This document shows, one piece after another, positions 1 to 8,352 of a DNA stretch of 64,000 nt. Source of the DNA: an uncultured Oscillibacter sp. (lineage in GTDB: Bacteria; Bacillota; Clostridia; Oscillospirales; Oscillospiraceae); the NCBI GenBank assembly GCA_910577405.1, contig CAJTMG010000001.1:1-64000 (forward strand). Reading direction: 5' to 3'. The notes below the pieces were generated by a model that did no database searches, was not told the DNA's origin, and saw nothing but the letters and a program-made list of their open reading frames with translations. Position 1 is the first letter of the stretch. The number at the start of each line of letters is the position of its first letter. Made by a program: the position numbers and the translations under genes.

Positions 1-163
1 TGTTCATCAGCCGCGACAGCAGTACAATCAAGGTATTCTTTTGACACGGCTTGCCTCTTGCTGCCAGCCCGTCCATAATATAGGGAAACAGTGTCACCTC
101 CTCCGGGTTGTCCCATACGATTTTCATAATTTCAAGTTCGGCATCGGAAATTTGCTGTACCAT
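1..163 (-). CDS. BlaI/MecI/CopY-family repressor, N-terminal part (cut by window edge)
   Basis: The reverse strand reads from an ATG at 163 off the left edge. The visible 54 residues begin MVQQISDAELEIMKIVWD and continue through a winged-helix segment ending near LIVLLSRLMN. This is the start of the BlaI/MecI/CopY penicillinase-repressor family: small dimeric repressors usually co-encoded with a BlaR1/MecR1 membrane protease or a metal ATPase. A purine-rich ribosome-binding site (AAGGGGGG) lies directly upstream. An inverted repeat at 188-221 fits autorepression. The partner gene would lie outside the window. The next genes leftward in reading are degraded plasmid or ICE-type pieces, so this may be cargo of a decayed element. 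The family call is fairly firm; the inducer is unknown. Confidence 0.75.
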   Translation of the reverse strand, partial: MVQQISDAELEIMKIVWDNPEEVTLFPYIMDGLAARGKPCQKNTLIVLLSRLMN

Positions 164-187
164 GTTTTTATCCCCCCTTAATGTATA

Positions 188-221
188 ACATCGTGTTGAC
201 GATTGAAGTATAACACGACGT
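188..221. promoter_or_regulatory. Probable operator dyad of the BlaI-type repressor
   Basis: ACATCGTGTT at 188-197 and AACACGACGT at 212-221 form an inverted repeat with nine of ten positions matching, separated by 14 bases. It lies 25-58 bases upstream of the repressor start codon. BlaI-family proteins bind dyads of this kind over their own promoter, so autoregulation is inferred. Confidence 0.55.
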
Positions 222-246
222 CGCCTTTTTGTCAAGCGGGTCTTTT

Positions 247-421
247 CAGATGCTGGAAATCGTGAAGCCCAGGGCGGCGGTCAAATTCCCTTGAGGGCGT
301 TGTCCACCAGCAGGACCCGCTTTCCGGAAGCAGCCAGGGCCGTGGTGGTCTTGCTCACGCCGCTTTTCTGGTTCGTTATAGACAAAATAGAGAGCCGTAA
401 TGGTTCTAGGGCTTTTGCCAT
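247..421 (-). pseudogene. Degenerate ParA/Soj partition ATPase fragment
   Basis: From an ATG at 421 the reverse strand reads MAKALEPLRL, then a deviant Walker A region ITNQKSGVSKTTT and GKRVLLVDNALKG, then a TGA at 281-283. ParA/Soj proteins normally read ANQKGGVGKTTT, then about 20 more residues, and VLLVDLDPQGNLTAALG. Here the segment after the P-loop is shortened. The NLTAALG motif follows directly but in the next frame, so a frameshift is present. The frame then stops at about 247, far short of the usual 250 or more residues. Two P-loop glycines are also changed to Ser. This is a dead plasmid or ICE partition gene. Confidence 0.75.
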
Positions 422-610
422 TTTCTGAAGAATTGTGTTTGCTGGTAATGCAATGGTATCGTCAAAGTCTGCCCGTCTTCCGCGTAACGCTGATACGGGG
501 CATAGGATTCATTTCCCGGAAAGCCTTGACTGCCGCAAGACTTGCAGGCGGTGATTTCCAGCTTGTCCAACTCGGCGCGGACGCGTACAGCCCTTTTGTC
601 CGCTGACTTT
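415..610 (-). pseudogene. Remnant coding segment overlapping the ParA start
   Basis: On the reverse strand an open stretch encodes roughly VRVRAELDKLEITACKSCG, then QGFPGNESYAPYQRYAEDG, and ends FFRKWQKP at a TAG that overlaps the start of the ParA fragment by a few bases, as in an operon. No start codon with a ribosome-binding site is evident, and the frame opens only from about 610. The composition looks protein-like, with a CxxC pair, but I do not recognise the family. It is most simply the 3' end of the gene that preceded parA in the lost element. Confidence 0.35.
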
Positions 611-680
611 TGACAGAGATCAGGCAGAGTTAAATCTTTCTAATTTTTTGATAATTTTGCTAAAAATTTCAGGATATGTC

Positions 681-709
681 TTGTTTTATTTTTGTTCATG
701 ATGTATAAT
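681..709 (+). promoter_or_regulatory. Promoter for glgA
   Basis: TTGTTT at 681-686 and TATAAT at 704-709 are spaced by 17 bases in an AT-rich stretch. Transcription would start near 716, giving a leader of about 170 bases before the glgA start at 887. I see no further obvious element in the leader. Confidence 0.6.
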
Positions 710-886
710 AATAAAAATCTCCATTCAATTCTGTATTTCTGGAAATCTTGAGACCTTTGCATCGCAGCTGTTTTAAGAGGCAGCAGAAACACGGAGGAGA
801 ATCAGGAGACTAAACAGCAGCCGGATGTGCTCCGCGGGAGGCATCAGGGAACCAGGACTCTTGAATCGGGATGTAAGGTGGTAAAA

Positions 887-2719
887 ATGGCAAAAAAGGA
901 AAACGCAAAAGCTGGCAAGAAAAGCAAATTGGAAGCGGCGGTTACGGAAGCCGAAAAGGACAGCGTGAACCCTGTGGCAGAGGAAATCAAAGCAGAAGCT
1001 CCCAAGACCGTGGAAGAATCTGTCGAAACGCCCGTGCAGGCTGAACCCACAGAAGCAGTTCAGGAGGAACAGGCAGGGGAGATCGGAGAGCGTGCTCCTG
1101 TGGAAGAAGCCGTAGAAGAGCGTGCTCCTGCGGAAGAAGCCGTAGAAGAGCGTGCTCCTGCGGAAGAAGCCGTAGAAGAGCGTGCTCCTGCGGAAGAAGC
1201 CGTAGAAGAGTGTGCTCCTGCGGAAGAAGCCGTAGAAGCGCCCGCATTTGAGCAGGTCAATCTGTCTCCCAGAAGGAGCATCGCATTTATCGGCTCGGAG
1301 TGCTATCCGTTTGTCAAGACCGGTGGTCTGGGCGATGTGATGTACGCACTCCCTAAGGCCCTGGTAAAGCAAAACTGTGATGTGAAGGTCATTCTTCCGC
1401 GTTATAAGTGTATCCCGTGGGAGTATCAGCAGAAGATGATTTACCGCGGCTCTTTTGGGATGGACCTCTGCGCTGACGGCCGGTCTTATTATGTGGGCAT
1501 CATGGAGTATGTCTGGGATGGCGTGGTGTATGATTTCATTGACAACGAAGAGTTCTTCAGCTATGGAAATCCCTATACCAATCTTATTGACGATATCCCC
1601 AAATACTGCTATTTTGCCAAGGCTGCCCTGGCCGCGCTGAACTATATGGATTGGATCCCTGATATTATCCATTGCCACGACTGGCAGGCCGCTTTGATTC
1701 CGGTGTATCTGAGGACTTTGTTCGTCGATACCAAGCTGACGACCGCAAAGACAATCCTGACCATCCACAATCTCCGCTTCCAGGGAATTTATGATATTCC
1801 TACCATTCGCTATTGGTCTGGACTGCCGGATTACGTCTTTAATATGGACGCTTTGAAGACAGGCTATAACGACGCAAATATGCTTAAAGGCGGTTTGACC
1901 TACGCAAATGTTATCACTACTGTAAGCCAGACCTATGCGGGCGAGATCCAGAGCGAATATTATGGAGAGACCTTGGACGCCCATCTGCGGTATCATTCCG
2001 GCAAGCTGCGGGGGATCGTCAATGGCATCGATTATGATATCTGGAACCCGAATACCGACGCCTGCCTTCATGCAAATTATGATATGACCAACGTGCTGGA
2101 AAAGAAGAGGGAGAATAAACGGAAGCTCCAGGAGGAATTGGGGCTTGTTCAGGATGACTCCAAGTTTGTGATCGGACTGATTTCCCGGCTGACGAATCAG
2201 AAGGGTCTGGATCTGCTCAACGCCATCCTTCCCCAGGTCGTGGACAATTATACGCAGGTGGTGGTGCTCGGCAGCGGAGACAAGGTATATGAGGACTCCT
2301 TCCGGTATTATGAGAATACGTACAAAGGGCGTGTATGCGCGAATATTATGTACGATGAGGCGCGCTCTCATAGAATCTATGCAGGCGCGGACGCCTTGCT
2401 GGTTCCGTCGCAGTTTGAGCCCTGCGGGTTGACACAGCTGATCGCTATGCACTATGGCACGATTCCGATTGTCCGGGAAACCGGCGGTCTGAAAGACACG
2501 GTGGCGCCTTACGATATGCGGCTCAACTCCGGGAATGGCTTTACCTTTGACCGTTATGACGCCGGTCTTTTGCTGGACGCCATCAACAGAGCAAAAGCGT
2601 TCTATTTCGATCAGCGCAGCTACTGGGATGAAATGGTCCTGCGGGATATGGAAAAAGACCTGTCCTGGGAGAACTCCGCCAAACAATATAAGGATCTGTA
2701 TCTGGGGCTGACTTATTGA
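887..2719 (+). CDS. glgA: Glycogen (starch) synthase, GT5, with acidic repeat N-terminus
   Basis: Transfers glucose from ADP-glucose to growing alpha-1,4-glucan. The GT5 N-terminal fold starts near residue 128 with RRSIAFIGSECYPFVKTGGL; KTGGL is the ADP-glucose-binding signature, at about residue 144. The C-terminal Rossmann half carries EPCGLTQ (about 510) and TGGLKDTV (about 530). The start at 887 is chosen because AAGGTGG lies five bases upstream; the in-frame ATG at 827 has no such site. The protein has 610 residues against about 480 for the family. The excess is a Lys- then Glu/Ala-rich leader (residues 1-125) containing five copies of a ten-residue V/A-P-A-E-E-A-V-E-E-R unit. No other glycogen gene is adjacent and a terminator follows directly, so it is probably monocistronic. 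Confidence 0.95.
   Translation: MAKKENAKAGKKSKLEAAVTEAEKDSVNPVAEEIKAEAPKTVEESVETPVQAEPTEAVQEEQAGEIGERAPVEEAVEERAPAEEAVEERAPAEEAVEERAPAEEAVEECAPAEEAVEAPAFEQVNLSPRRSIAFIGSECYPFVKTGGLGDVMYALPKALVKQNCDVKVILPRYKCIPWEYQQKMIYRGSFGMDLCADGRSYYVGIMEYVWDGVVYDFIDNEEFFSYGNPYTNLIDDIPKYCYFAKAALAALNYMDWIPDIIHCHDWQAALIPVYLRTLFVDTKLTTAKTILTIHNLRFQGIYDIPTIRYWSGLPDYVFNMDALKTGYNDANMLKGGLTYANVITTVSQTYAGEIQSEYYGETLDAHLRYHSGKLRGIVNGIDYDIWNPNTDACLHANYDMTNVLEKKRENKRKLQEELGLVQDDSKFVIGLISRLTNQKGLDLLNAILPQVVDNYTQVVVLGSGDKVYEDSFRYYENTYKGRVCANIMYDEARSHRIYAGADALLVPSQFEPCGLTQLIAMHYGTIPIVRETGGLKDTVAPYDMRLNSGNGFTFDRYDAGLLLDAINRAKAFYFDQRSYWDEMVLRDMEKDLSWENSAKQYKDLYLGLTY
1091..1240 (+). repeat. Five tandem 30-bp repeats inside glgA
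   Basis: Five head-to-tail 30-base units begin at 1091, 1121, 1151, 1181 and 1211, each starting CGTGCTCCTG (or TGTGCTCCTG) and differing by only one or two bases. Each adds ten residues (RAPAEEAVEE) to the acidic linker before the catalytic domain. Near identity implies recent expansion by slippage, and copy-number change would stay in frame. Confidence 0.95.
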
Positions 2720-2773
2720 GATGCAGGGCAATTGCAAGCGCTTGCCGGTGAACGGCTCGATACAGAAATAAGA

Positions 2774-2820
2774 AGAAACGGGTGCTGTTTTGCAGGCAGC
2801 ATCCGTTTCTTTGTGTTATC
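2774..2820 (+). terminator. Intrinsic terminator after glgA
   Basis: AGAAACGGGTGCTG (2774-2787) pairs with CAGCATCCGTTTCT (2797-2810) around a short loop, followed by TTGTGTT. Confidence 0.8.
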
Positions 2821-2979
2821 GTTTTTTGAAACAAGCGTCTCTTTTGGACAATGGGATGGAATCGCCTGTCGTCTGGATTGTGAGCAGATTTGTCCGGAAC
2901 GGCCATACGCTTTGCTTTAGGGAATTCCTCCGCAGCTGCCGCCGGTCTCCCTTTCCCGGCTTTCTGAACGCTCTTGTCT

Positions 2980-3948
2980 CTATTTTTCCAGCAGTTCCTC
3001 CACCTGTTCCCGATCCGGCATGGAACGGACAGCCCCTTTCCGAGTAGTGACCAGATAGGCCGCGGCGTTGGCGAAGGACAGCATTGTCTCCAAGTCCTCC
3101 GCCGCCAAGCCCTCCAGCCCATGCTCCAGCACAAAGTTCAGCACGCAGCCGCAAAAGGCGTCCCCCGCACCGGTGGTTTCAATTGTGCCGCCCAGCTTCA
3201 GCGCGGGACGGAATACCCGAAGACTGCCATAATAGGAATAGCTTCCTTCGGGTCCCGCCGTCACATTCAGAAGGCAGATGTTGGGATACTGCTTTTGGAG
3301 AATTGCCGCCCCTTTGTCAAAGTCCGTCTCTCCGGTCATGAACTCCAGCTCGTTGTCAGCAATCTTGAGGATATCACAGTGTGCAAGTCCATAGCTGATC
3401 TGCGTCCGGGCATCCTCCAAGTCATCCCACAGAGGCGGCCGCAGATTGGGGTCGAAGGAGATCAGCGCTCCATTTGCCCTTGCGTAATCGATGGCTTTGC
3501 AGGTAGCCCGGCGGACGCCCTCATGGGTCATGGAGAGGGTGCCGAAATGGAAGACCCGGCAGTCCGCCAGAAGCGCAAAAGGCAGCTCCTCTTCGGCAAG
3601 CATCATATCCGCGCCGGGGTTCCGGTAAAAGGAGAAATCCCGGTCCCCGTTGGACAGCTTCTTTACAAAGGCCAGTGTGGTGCGCGTCTCCTTGTCCATC
3701 GTCAGATAGTCCATGCAGATCCCCGCCGCCTCCGCCACGCCCCGGAGCTGATGCCCAAACAGGTCGTCTCCCACCTTGCCGGCGAATGCGCAGGAGCGGC
3801 CCAGCTTTTTCAGCATGGCCAGCACGTTGCAGGGGGCGCCGCCGGGATTGGCCTCGAAAAGCGTGTTTCCCTGCCCGCTGAGACCGTTATCGGTAAAATC
3901 TATCAGCAGTTCTCCCAGAGCTGCAACGTCAAAACGCTTCTCCGACAT
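2980..3948 (-). CDS. scrK: Fructokinase, PfkB family
   Basis: A 322-residue ribokinase-fold sugar kinase that would phosphorylate fructose released by GH32 enzymes to fructose-6-phosphate. The N-terminal GELLIDF, the substrate-side PGGAPCNVLAML (residues 35-46) and the C-terminal TGAGDAFCG (259-267, catalytic Asp 262) are all present at the expected spacing. It is the last gene of the leftward operon. Its ATG lies three bases after the stop of the GH32 gene, with GGAGGT seven bases upstream. Fructokinase specificity is inferred from the neighbours; other PfkB kinases (2-keto-3-deoxygluconate, tagatose-6-P) share the motifs, but the GH32 pairing strongly favours fructose. Confidence 0.85.
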   Translation of the reverse strand: MSEKRFDVAALGELLIDFTDNGLSGQGNTLFEANPGGAPCNVLAMLKKLGRSCAFAGKVGDDLFGHQLRGVAEAAGICMDYLTMDKETRTTLAFVKKLSNGDRDFSFYRNPGADMMLAEEELPFALLADCRVFHFGTLSMTHEGVRRATCKAIDYARANGALISFDPNLRPPLWDDLEDARTQISYGLAHCDILKIADNELEFMTGETDFDKGAAILQKQYPNICLLNVTAGPEGSYSYYGSLRVFRPALKLGGTIETTGAGDAFCGCVLNFVLEHGLEGLAAEDLETMLSFANAAAYLVTTRKGAVRSMPDREQVEELLEK

Positions 3949-3951
3949 GAC

Positions 3952-5448
3952 TCATACCTCCTGTTCGTCAAAGGCCAGATCGTATTTTTCTACATCCATC
4001 ATCGCCGTGCCCCCAGCCTCAAAGGTAATGGCGTCCGCTTCCTGACGGGTGTAGATCACCGCGCTGGCAGCCTGTTCTCCGTCGTTGGCGAAGACTTCCA
4101 GACTACAGCGGTCCAGAATGACCCGCAGCTTCATCTCCCCATCTCTGGGACGCACCAGAAAAGAGCGGGTATGGACGATATCCCGGGGCAGGCCGCCGCG
4201 GATACGGTCCAGCTTTATGGTCCCCTGATCCGGACGGTAGCGGATAATGGTTTCGTGCTCGCCGTCCTTGGCTACACGGATACGGAACCAGCGGTAGCGT
4301 TCGGGACCGGTGGGCCGGATGGTAACGGTCATATCCAGTACCCGTCCCCGTACCCCCGGCAGGTTGATCTCGCCGCAGACAGGGATATTTTGATGGACAA
4401 CCCGCCGGGTCCGGTACGTCTCCAGCTCCCGGACCGGGTTCTGGATCAGCCGCCCGTCCTTCAAAGACAGCTCCCGGGGGAGGCTCATCTGCCCGAACCA
4501 GCGGCAGTTGCAGGGCTTGGCATTCACCGTGTCCCAGTTTTGCATCCAGGCAATCATAATGCGCCGTCCGTCGGGGGCTTCCAGGGTCTGGGGGGCGTAG
4601 AAGTCCAAGCCGTAGTCAATGGCCTGGGCGCTCTGCCGGACAAAGCCAGTCTCCGGGCCGTAGTCTCCAATCAAACAAAGGGTGCCATTGCCCGCGTGAA
4701 ACTCCAGACCCACGGGCTTCATATCCTGCGGGCTGGTAATCAGCACCTGTTTTCCGTCCAGGGGGAAGAAGTCCGGACACTCCCACATTTTGCCGTATTG
4801 ATTGCAGCAGCGGTCCAGGGTGCGGACGAATTCCCATTTGAGGCCGTCCTCGCTGTGATAGAGCAGGATGGCCCCGCTGCCGTCGGCGGTACGGTTGCCT
4901 ATGACGGCGCGGAAGGTCCCATCGGCTTCCCTCCAGATCTTGGGGTCCCGGAAGTCAATGGCGCTGCCTCCCTTGGGCAAATCTCCGGCGTCCAGGACGG
5001 GGTTGGACAAAACCTTCTCGTAATTCAGCCCGTCTCCAATGGCCACGCACTGAGCCTGGACGTCCTGAAGAAAGCCATCCGCATTACGGCTCCGCTGAAC
5101 GCCGGTGTACATAAGAAGCTGCCGGCCGTCAGGAAGCTCCGCCGCGCCGCCGGAGAAGCAGCCGGCAGAATCATAATCCTGGTCCGGGGCTAACGCGGCG
5201 GGCAGGCGTTCCCAACGGAGGAAATCACGGGTTTTCAGATGCCCCCAGTGCATGGGTCCCCACTCGTTGGAATAGGGATGGTACTGGTAGAACAGGTGGC
5301 ACTCGCCCTTATAGAAAGAGAAGCCGTTGGGGTCGTTCATCCAGCCGATGGTGGGGGTGGCATGGAAGGCGGGGCGCTCTTGGTCGGGGATATGGGGGCC
5401 GTATTGGGCCTCAAAGTCTCGTGCTTTCTGCAAAACATCGCTGGACAT
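3952..5448 (-). CDS. scrB: Intracellular GH32 beta-fructofuranosidase (ScrB/SacA type)
   Basis: A 498-residue GH32 enzyme without signal peptide, so it acts in the cytoplasm on imported fructo-oligosaccharides or sucrose. All three catalytic signatures are canonical: WMNDPNG with nucleophile Asp39, FRDP (residues 166-169, Asp168 transition-state stabiliser) and WECPDFF with acid/base Glu223. The C-terminal beta-sandwich follows from about residue 340. The start at 5448 has GGAGG a few bases upstream. It lies between the MsmX-like ATPase and fructokinase genes in one operon. There is no PTS gene here, and uptake is by ABC transporter, so the substrate is probably unphosphorylated fructo-oligosaccharide rather than sucrose-6-phosphate. 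Confidence 0.92.
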   Translation of the reverse strand: MSSDVLQKARDFEAQYGPHIPDQERPAFHATPTIGWMNDPNGFSFYKGECHLFYQYHPYSNEWGPMHWGHLKTRDFLRWERLPAALAPDQDYDSAGCFSGGAAELPDGRQLLMYTGVQRSRNADGFLQDVQAQCVAIGDGLNYEKVLSNPVLDAGDLPKGGSAIDFRDPKIWREADGTFRAVIGNRTADGSGAILLYHSEDGLKWEFVRTLDRCCNQYGKMWECPDFFPLDGKQVLITSPQDMKPVGLEFHAGNGTLCLIGDYGPETGFVRQSAQAIDYGLDFYAPQTLEAPDGRRIMIAWMQNWDTVNAKPCNCRWFGQMSLPRELSLKDGRLIQNPVRELETYRTRRVVHQNIPVCGEINLPGVRGRVLDMTVTIRPTGPERYRWFRIRVAKDGEHETIIRYRPDQGTIKLDRIRGGLPRDIVHTRSFLVRPRDGEMKLRVILDRCSLEVFANDGEQAASAVIYTRQEADAITFEAGGTAMMDVEKYDLAFDEQEV

Positions 5449-5471
5449 AGACTCAACCTCCTGTGGGGCGT

Positions 5472-6659
5472 TCAGAATTCCAGATTTCTGCCGTCCTTGT
5501 CAAAAACATGGCAGACGCTTCCATTAAAGGTAAGATGGAGCTTGTCGCCGGTGGAAAAGCTTTTTATATGGGCGCCGTTCAGGTCCATAGTGGGCACGAT
5601 TACCACCACATCCCGGCCAAGAACGCTGGCGTGGAAATGAATCTCGCTGCCCATCATTTCGGAGACCTCCACTGTTGCGGCAAGGGTATTTTCCGGGCTG
5701 TTGGCGAGAATCATATGGCTGGGCCGGACGCCGAGGGTGATCTCCTGCGCGGGCACATTTTTCGCCGCAAGATTTGCCTGCTTCTCCGGGGACAGCTCCG
5801 CCCTGCAGCCGCCCGCGGAGACGAAATACTTGCCGCCGTTCGTTTCCAGCTTCGCGTCAAAGAAGTTCATCTGAGGCATTCCGATAAACCCGGCGACGAA
5901 AATATTGGCGGGATGGTCAAAGACTTCCTGAGGCGTGCCCACCTGCTGGACAAAGCCGTCTTTCATGATAACGATCCGGTCGCCCAGGGTCATGGCCTCC
6001 GTCTGGTCATGGGTGACATAGATGAAGGTGGTGTTGATCTTCTGCCGGAGCTTGATGATTTCCGCCCGCATCTGATTCCGCAGCTTGGCGTCCAGATTGG
6101 AGAGGGGTTCGTCCATCAGGAGGACTTTCGGTTCCCGGACGATGGCCCGGCCGATGGCTACCCGCTGCCTCTGACCGCCGGACATGGCCTTAGGCTTGCG
6201 GTCCAGATACTGGGTGATATCCAGGGTGGCAGCGGCGTCCCGGACACGGCGGTCAATTTCGTCCTTGGGCATCTTGCGGAGCTTCAGAGGGAAGGCCATG
6301 TTTTCATAGACCGTCATATGAGGGTACAGGGCGTAGGACTGGAAGACCATGGCGATGTCACGGTTTTTCGGCTCCACGTCGTTCATGAGCTTGCCGTCGA
6401 TGTACAGCTCGCCGCCGGAAATCTCCTCCAGCCCGGCAACCATACGGAGGGTGGTGGACTTGCCGCAACCGGAGGGTCCTACCAGGACGATGAACTCATT
6501 ATCCTTGATATCCAGGTCAAAGGACTGCACTGCTACCACGCCCTGATCCGTTATCTGCAAGGCTGTCTTCTTCTCCGGCGCGCCGCTCTTTTTCGCTTTC
6601 TTCTGACCGCCGCTGTGGGGATAAATTTTTGTAATGCCTTTCAAATTCAACGCAGCCAT
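5472..6659 (-). CDS. msmX: Sugar ABC transporter ATPase, MsmX/UgpC type
   Basis: A 395-residue CUT1-class ATPase that energises the adjacent permeases. Walker A GPSGCGKST occupies residues 61-69, the signature SGGQRQ starts at 160, Walker B LLMDEP lies near 180, and a C-terminal TOBE-type regulatory region covers about 250-395. Walker A sits about 22 residues later than in typical MsmX proteins because of a Lys/Gly-rich insertion (residues 17-38, around QKKAKKSGAPEKK). In many Firmicutes one MsmX serves several importers from a distant locus; here an ATPase is encoded within the operon. GGGAGG precedes the ATG. Confidence 0.92.
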   Translation of the reverse strand: MAALNLKGITKIYPHSGGQKKAKKSGAPEKKTALQITDQGVVAVQSFDLDIKDNEFIVLVGPSGCGKSTTLRMVAGLEEISGGELYIDGKLMNDVEPKNRDIAMVFQSYALYPHMTVYENMAFPLKLRKMPKDEIDRRVRDAAATLDITQYLDRKPKAMSGGQRQRVAIGRAIVREPKVLLMDEPLSNLDAKLRNQMRAEIIKLRQKINTTFIYVTHDQTEAMTLGDRIVIMKDGFVQQVGTPQEVFDHPANIFVAGFIGMPQMNFFDAKLETNGGKYFVSAGGCRAELSPEKQANLAAKNVPAQEITLGVRPSHMILANSPENTLAATVEVSEMMGSEIHFHASVLGRDVVVIVPTMDLNGAHIKSFSTGDKLHLTFNGSVCHVFDKDGRNLEF

Positions 6660-6671
6660 GATAATCCTCCC

Positions 6672-8339
6672 TTATTCCGCCGCAGAGTAGCGGTCGTAGG
6701 CGTCCTGGTAAACCTGAATCAGGTCGTCCATGCCGCATTTTTTACTGAGATAGTCTTTGTAGTCCGCCCATTCTTCATCGGTGGGGCCGCCGTCCCGGAG
6801 CCAGAGGCCCTCCTGTTCCTTGACCGCCTGCTCGAAATCCGTCTTGTGCCAATCGATGGTCTCCATCTCCATGCCGGTGAACACGCAGTCCACAGGATAG
6901 AAGGTGGCGTCCTTCACGTAGGGCATCCAGAATTCATCCAGGTCCGTCAGGCGCTCGATGGCACGGTCCTCCATGTAGAATACATCGCTGTAATATTCCG
7001 CCAGAATCAGCTTGGGTCCCATGGTTTCAAAGCTGTTCCGGACCTCGCCCGCGCTCTTTCCGTATTTGGCCTGGGCTTCGTCCTCGGTGATGGCCAGCCA
7101 CATCCCCTTCTCGTCCTGCCCGGTGAAGAACACGCCTTTGGGACCGTACTGGAGCTGCATGACTATCTCGCCGTCATACCACTGGTCGAAGAATTTCAGC
7201 AGGTTGACGGGGCTTTGACACTTGTTGGTGATGCAAAGCTGTCCGGAGGTAATAGGAGAGCCTGGCCGGATGGTCACGCCGCAGGTGTTTTCATACGGGG
7301 TGCCCTTGGGTCCGGTGAGGGGCGGCAGGAAGACGTAATCCTTGGCATAATCCCCCATCAGCTCCTCGATGTACCACCAGGTGGACACGCCCACATAACC
7401 CTGCTGGCATTTGGCAATCAGCTGGCTGTCGCTCTGGGAGAACATTTCCACATCCATCAGGCCCTCGGCGTACCAGTCGTGGAAGTAGGTCAGGCAGTCC
7501 CGGTAGGCGTCGGAGGCACAGACGAATTCAACCGTGCCGTCGCTTTTCAGATGGATGTCGTTGATGACGTCGTTGGGCCAATTGGTGAAGCCGAAGCCCG
7601 AATAGAAGATATTCTGTCCCCAGCACCATTCGTCAAAGCCTGTGGTCATGGGGAGCGTGGAACCGGGGGCGTTGCCGTAGTAAGCGGCAGACATATCGTT
7701 GTCCTTGAAGGCTTTCAGCGCGTCGTGAAGCTCATCCAGGGACGTGGGAACCGGAAGTCCCAGCTTATCCAGCCAAGCCTTGTTGATCATGCTGTACTGG
7801 GGCACGGAGAAGATAGAGTAGGCCTCGTCCATAGGGGCTCCGATGCCTGCCGTGGTCATCTGCTCGCCGGAGGGCAGGCCATAGATCTTTCCGTCCTCCT
7901 GGGTAGCCGCCGCCCGAATCTCCGGATGGGTCTCCAGAATGGCGCAGAGATTGGGCATGATCTCCGGGGTCAGGTAAGGCGTCAGGTCCAGGAAGGTGCC
8001 GTCGTCGCCGTAACGGGCAAGGTCGTAGTTGGAGAAGCCCACGCCCATAAACGCGTCCGGATACTGCCCGCCGGTGATACGGATGTTGACCTGTTCCGCA
8101 AGAGAATCGCTCATGGTTTCCCAGTTGATATGGATGCCGGCGCTCTCCTGAAGGGCGTTCAGGACTTCGTTGCTTTCATATCCGCTGGAGAGGGCAGAGA
8201 TCCCGCCCATAATTTCAAATTCCGTCTGTTCCGTGTTGGGGTTCATGGTCCCATCGTTGACGTTGACCACCAGACCGCTGGAGCAGCCCGTCAGGAGGGT
8301 CAGGGCCAGAAGCGCGGCCAAAAGTTTCATTTTCATCAT
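6672..8339 (-). CDS. Extracellular solute-binding lipoprotein of the sugar ABC transporter
   Basis: A 555-residue lipoprotein with a signal peptide ending LLTGC (lipid-modified Cys19). Its large size and pairing with LplB/YtcP-type permeases place it in the LipO/YtcQ-like group of CUT1 binding proteins, which favour oligosaccharides over monosaccharides. It should deliver fructo-oligosaccharides to the permeases at 8353-10241. Two ATGs three bases apart (8339, 8336) follow AGGAGG; the first is taken here. An open frame upstream to 8441 is overlap with the permease gene, not signal peptide. The substrate is inferred from the GH32 and fructokinase genes downstream. Confidence 0.88.
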   Translation of the reverse strand: MMKMKLLAALLALTLLTGCSSGLVVNVNDGTMNPNTEQTEFEIMGGISALSSGYESNEVLNALQESAGIHINWETMSDSLAEQVNIRITGGQYPDAFMGVGFSNYDLARYGDDGTFLDLTPYLTPEIMPNLCAILETHPEIRAAATQEDGKIYGLPSGEQMTTAGIGAPMDEAYSIFSVPQYSMINKAWLDKLGLPVPTSLDELHDALKAFKDNDMSAAYYGNAPGSTLPMTTGFDEWCWGQNIFYSGFGFTNWPNDVINDIHLKSDGTVEFVCASDAYRDCLTYFHDWYAEGLMDVEMFSQSDSQLIAKCQQGYVGVSTWWYIEELMGDYAKDYVFLPPLTGPKGTPYENTCGVTIRPGSPITSGQLCITNKCQSPVNLLKFFDQWYDGEIVMQLQYGPKGVFFTGQDEKGMWLAITEDEAQAKYGKSAGEVRNSFETMGPKLILAEYYSDVFYMEDRAIERLTDLDEFWMPYVKDATFYPVDCVFTGMEMETIDWHKTDFEQAVKEQEGLWLRDGGPTDEEWADYKDYLSKKCGMDDLIQVYQDAYDRYSAAE

Positions 8340-8352
8340 GCTTCCTCCTTCC

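Noticed and set aside
773..2737. Long reverse-strand open frame opposite glgA, with a run of YGFFRRSTLF repeats
   Set aside because: It is the antisense of the glgA repeat and catalytic region, has no ribosome-binding site, and glgA has all its motifs on the + strand.
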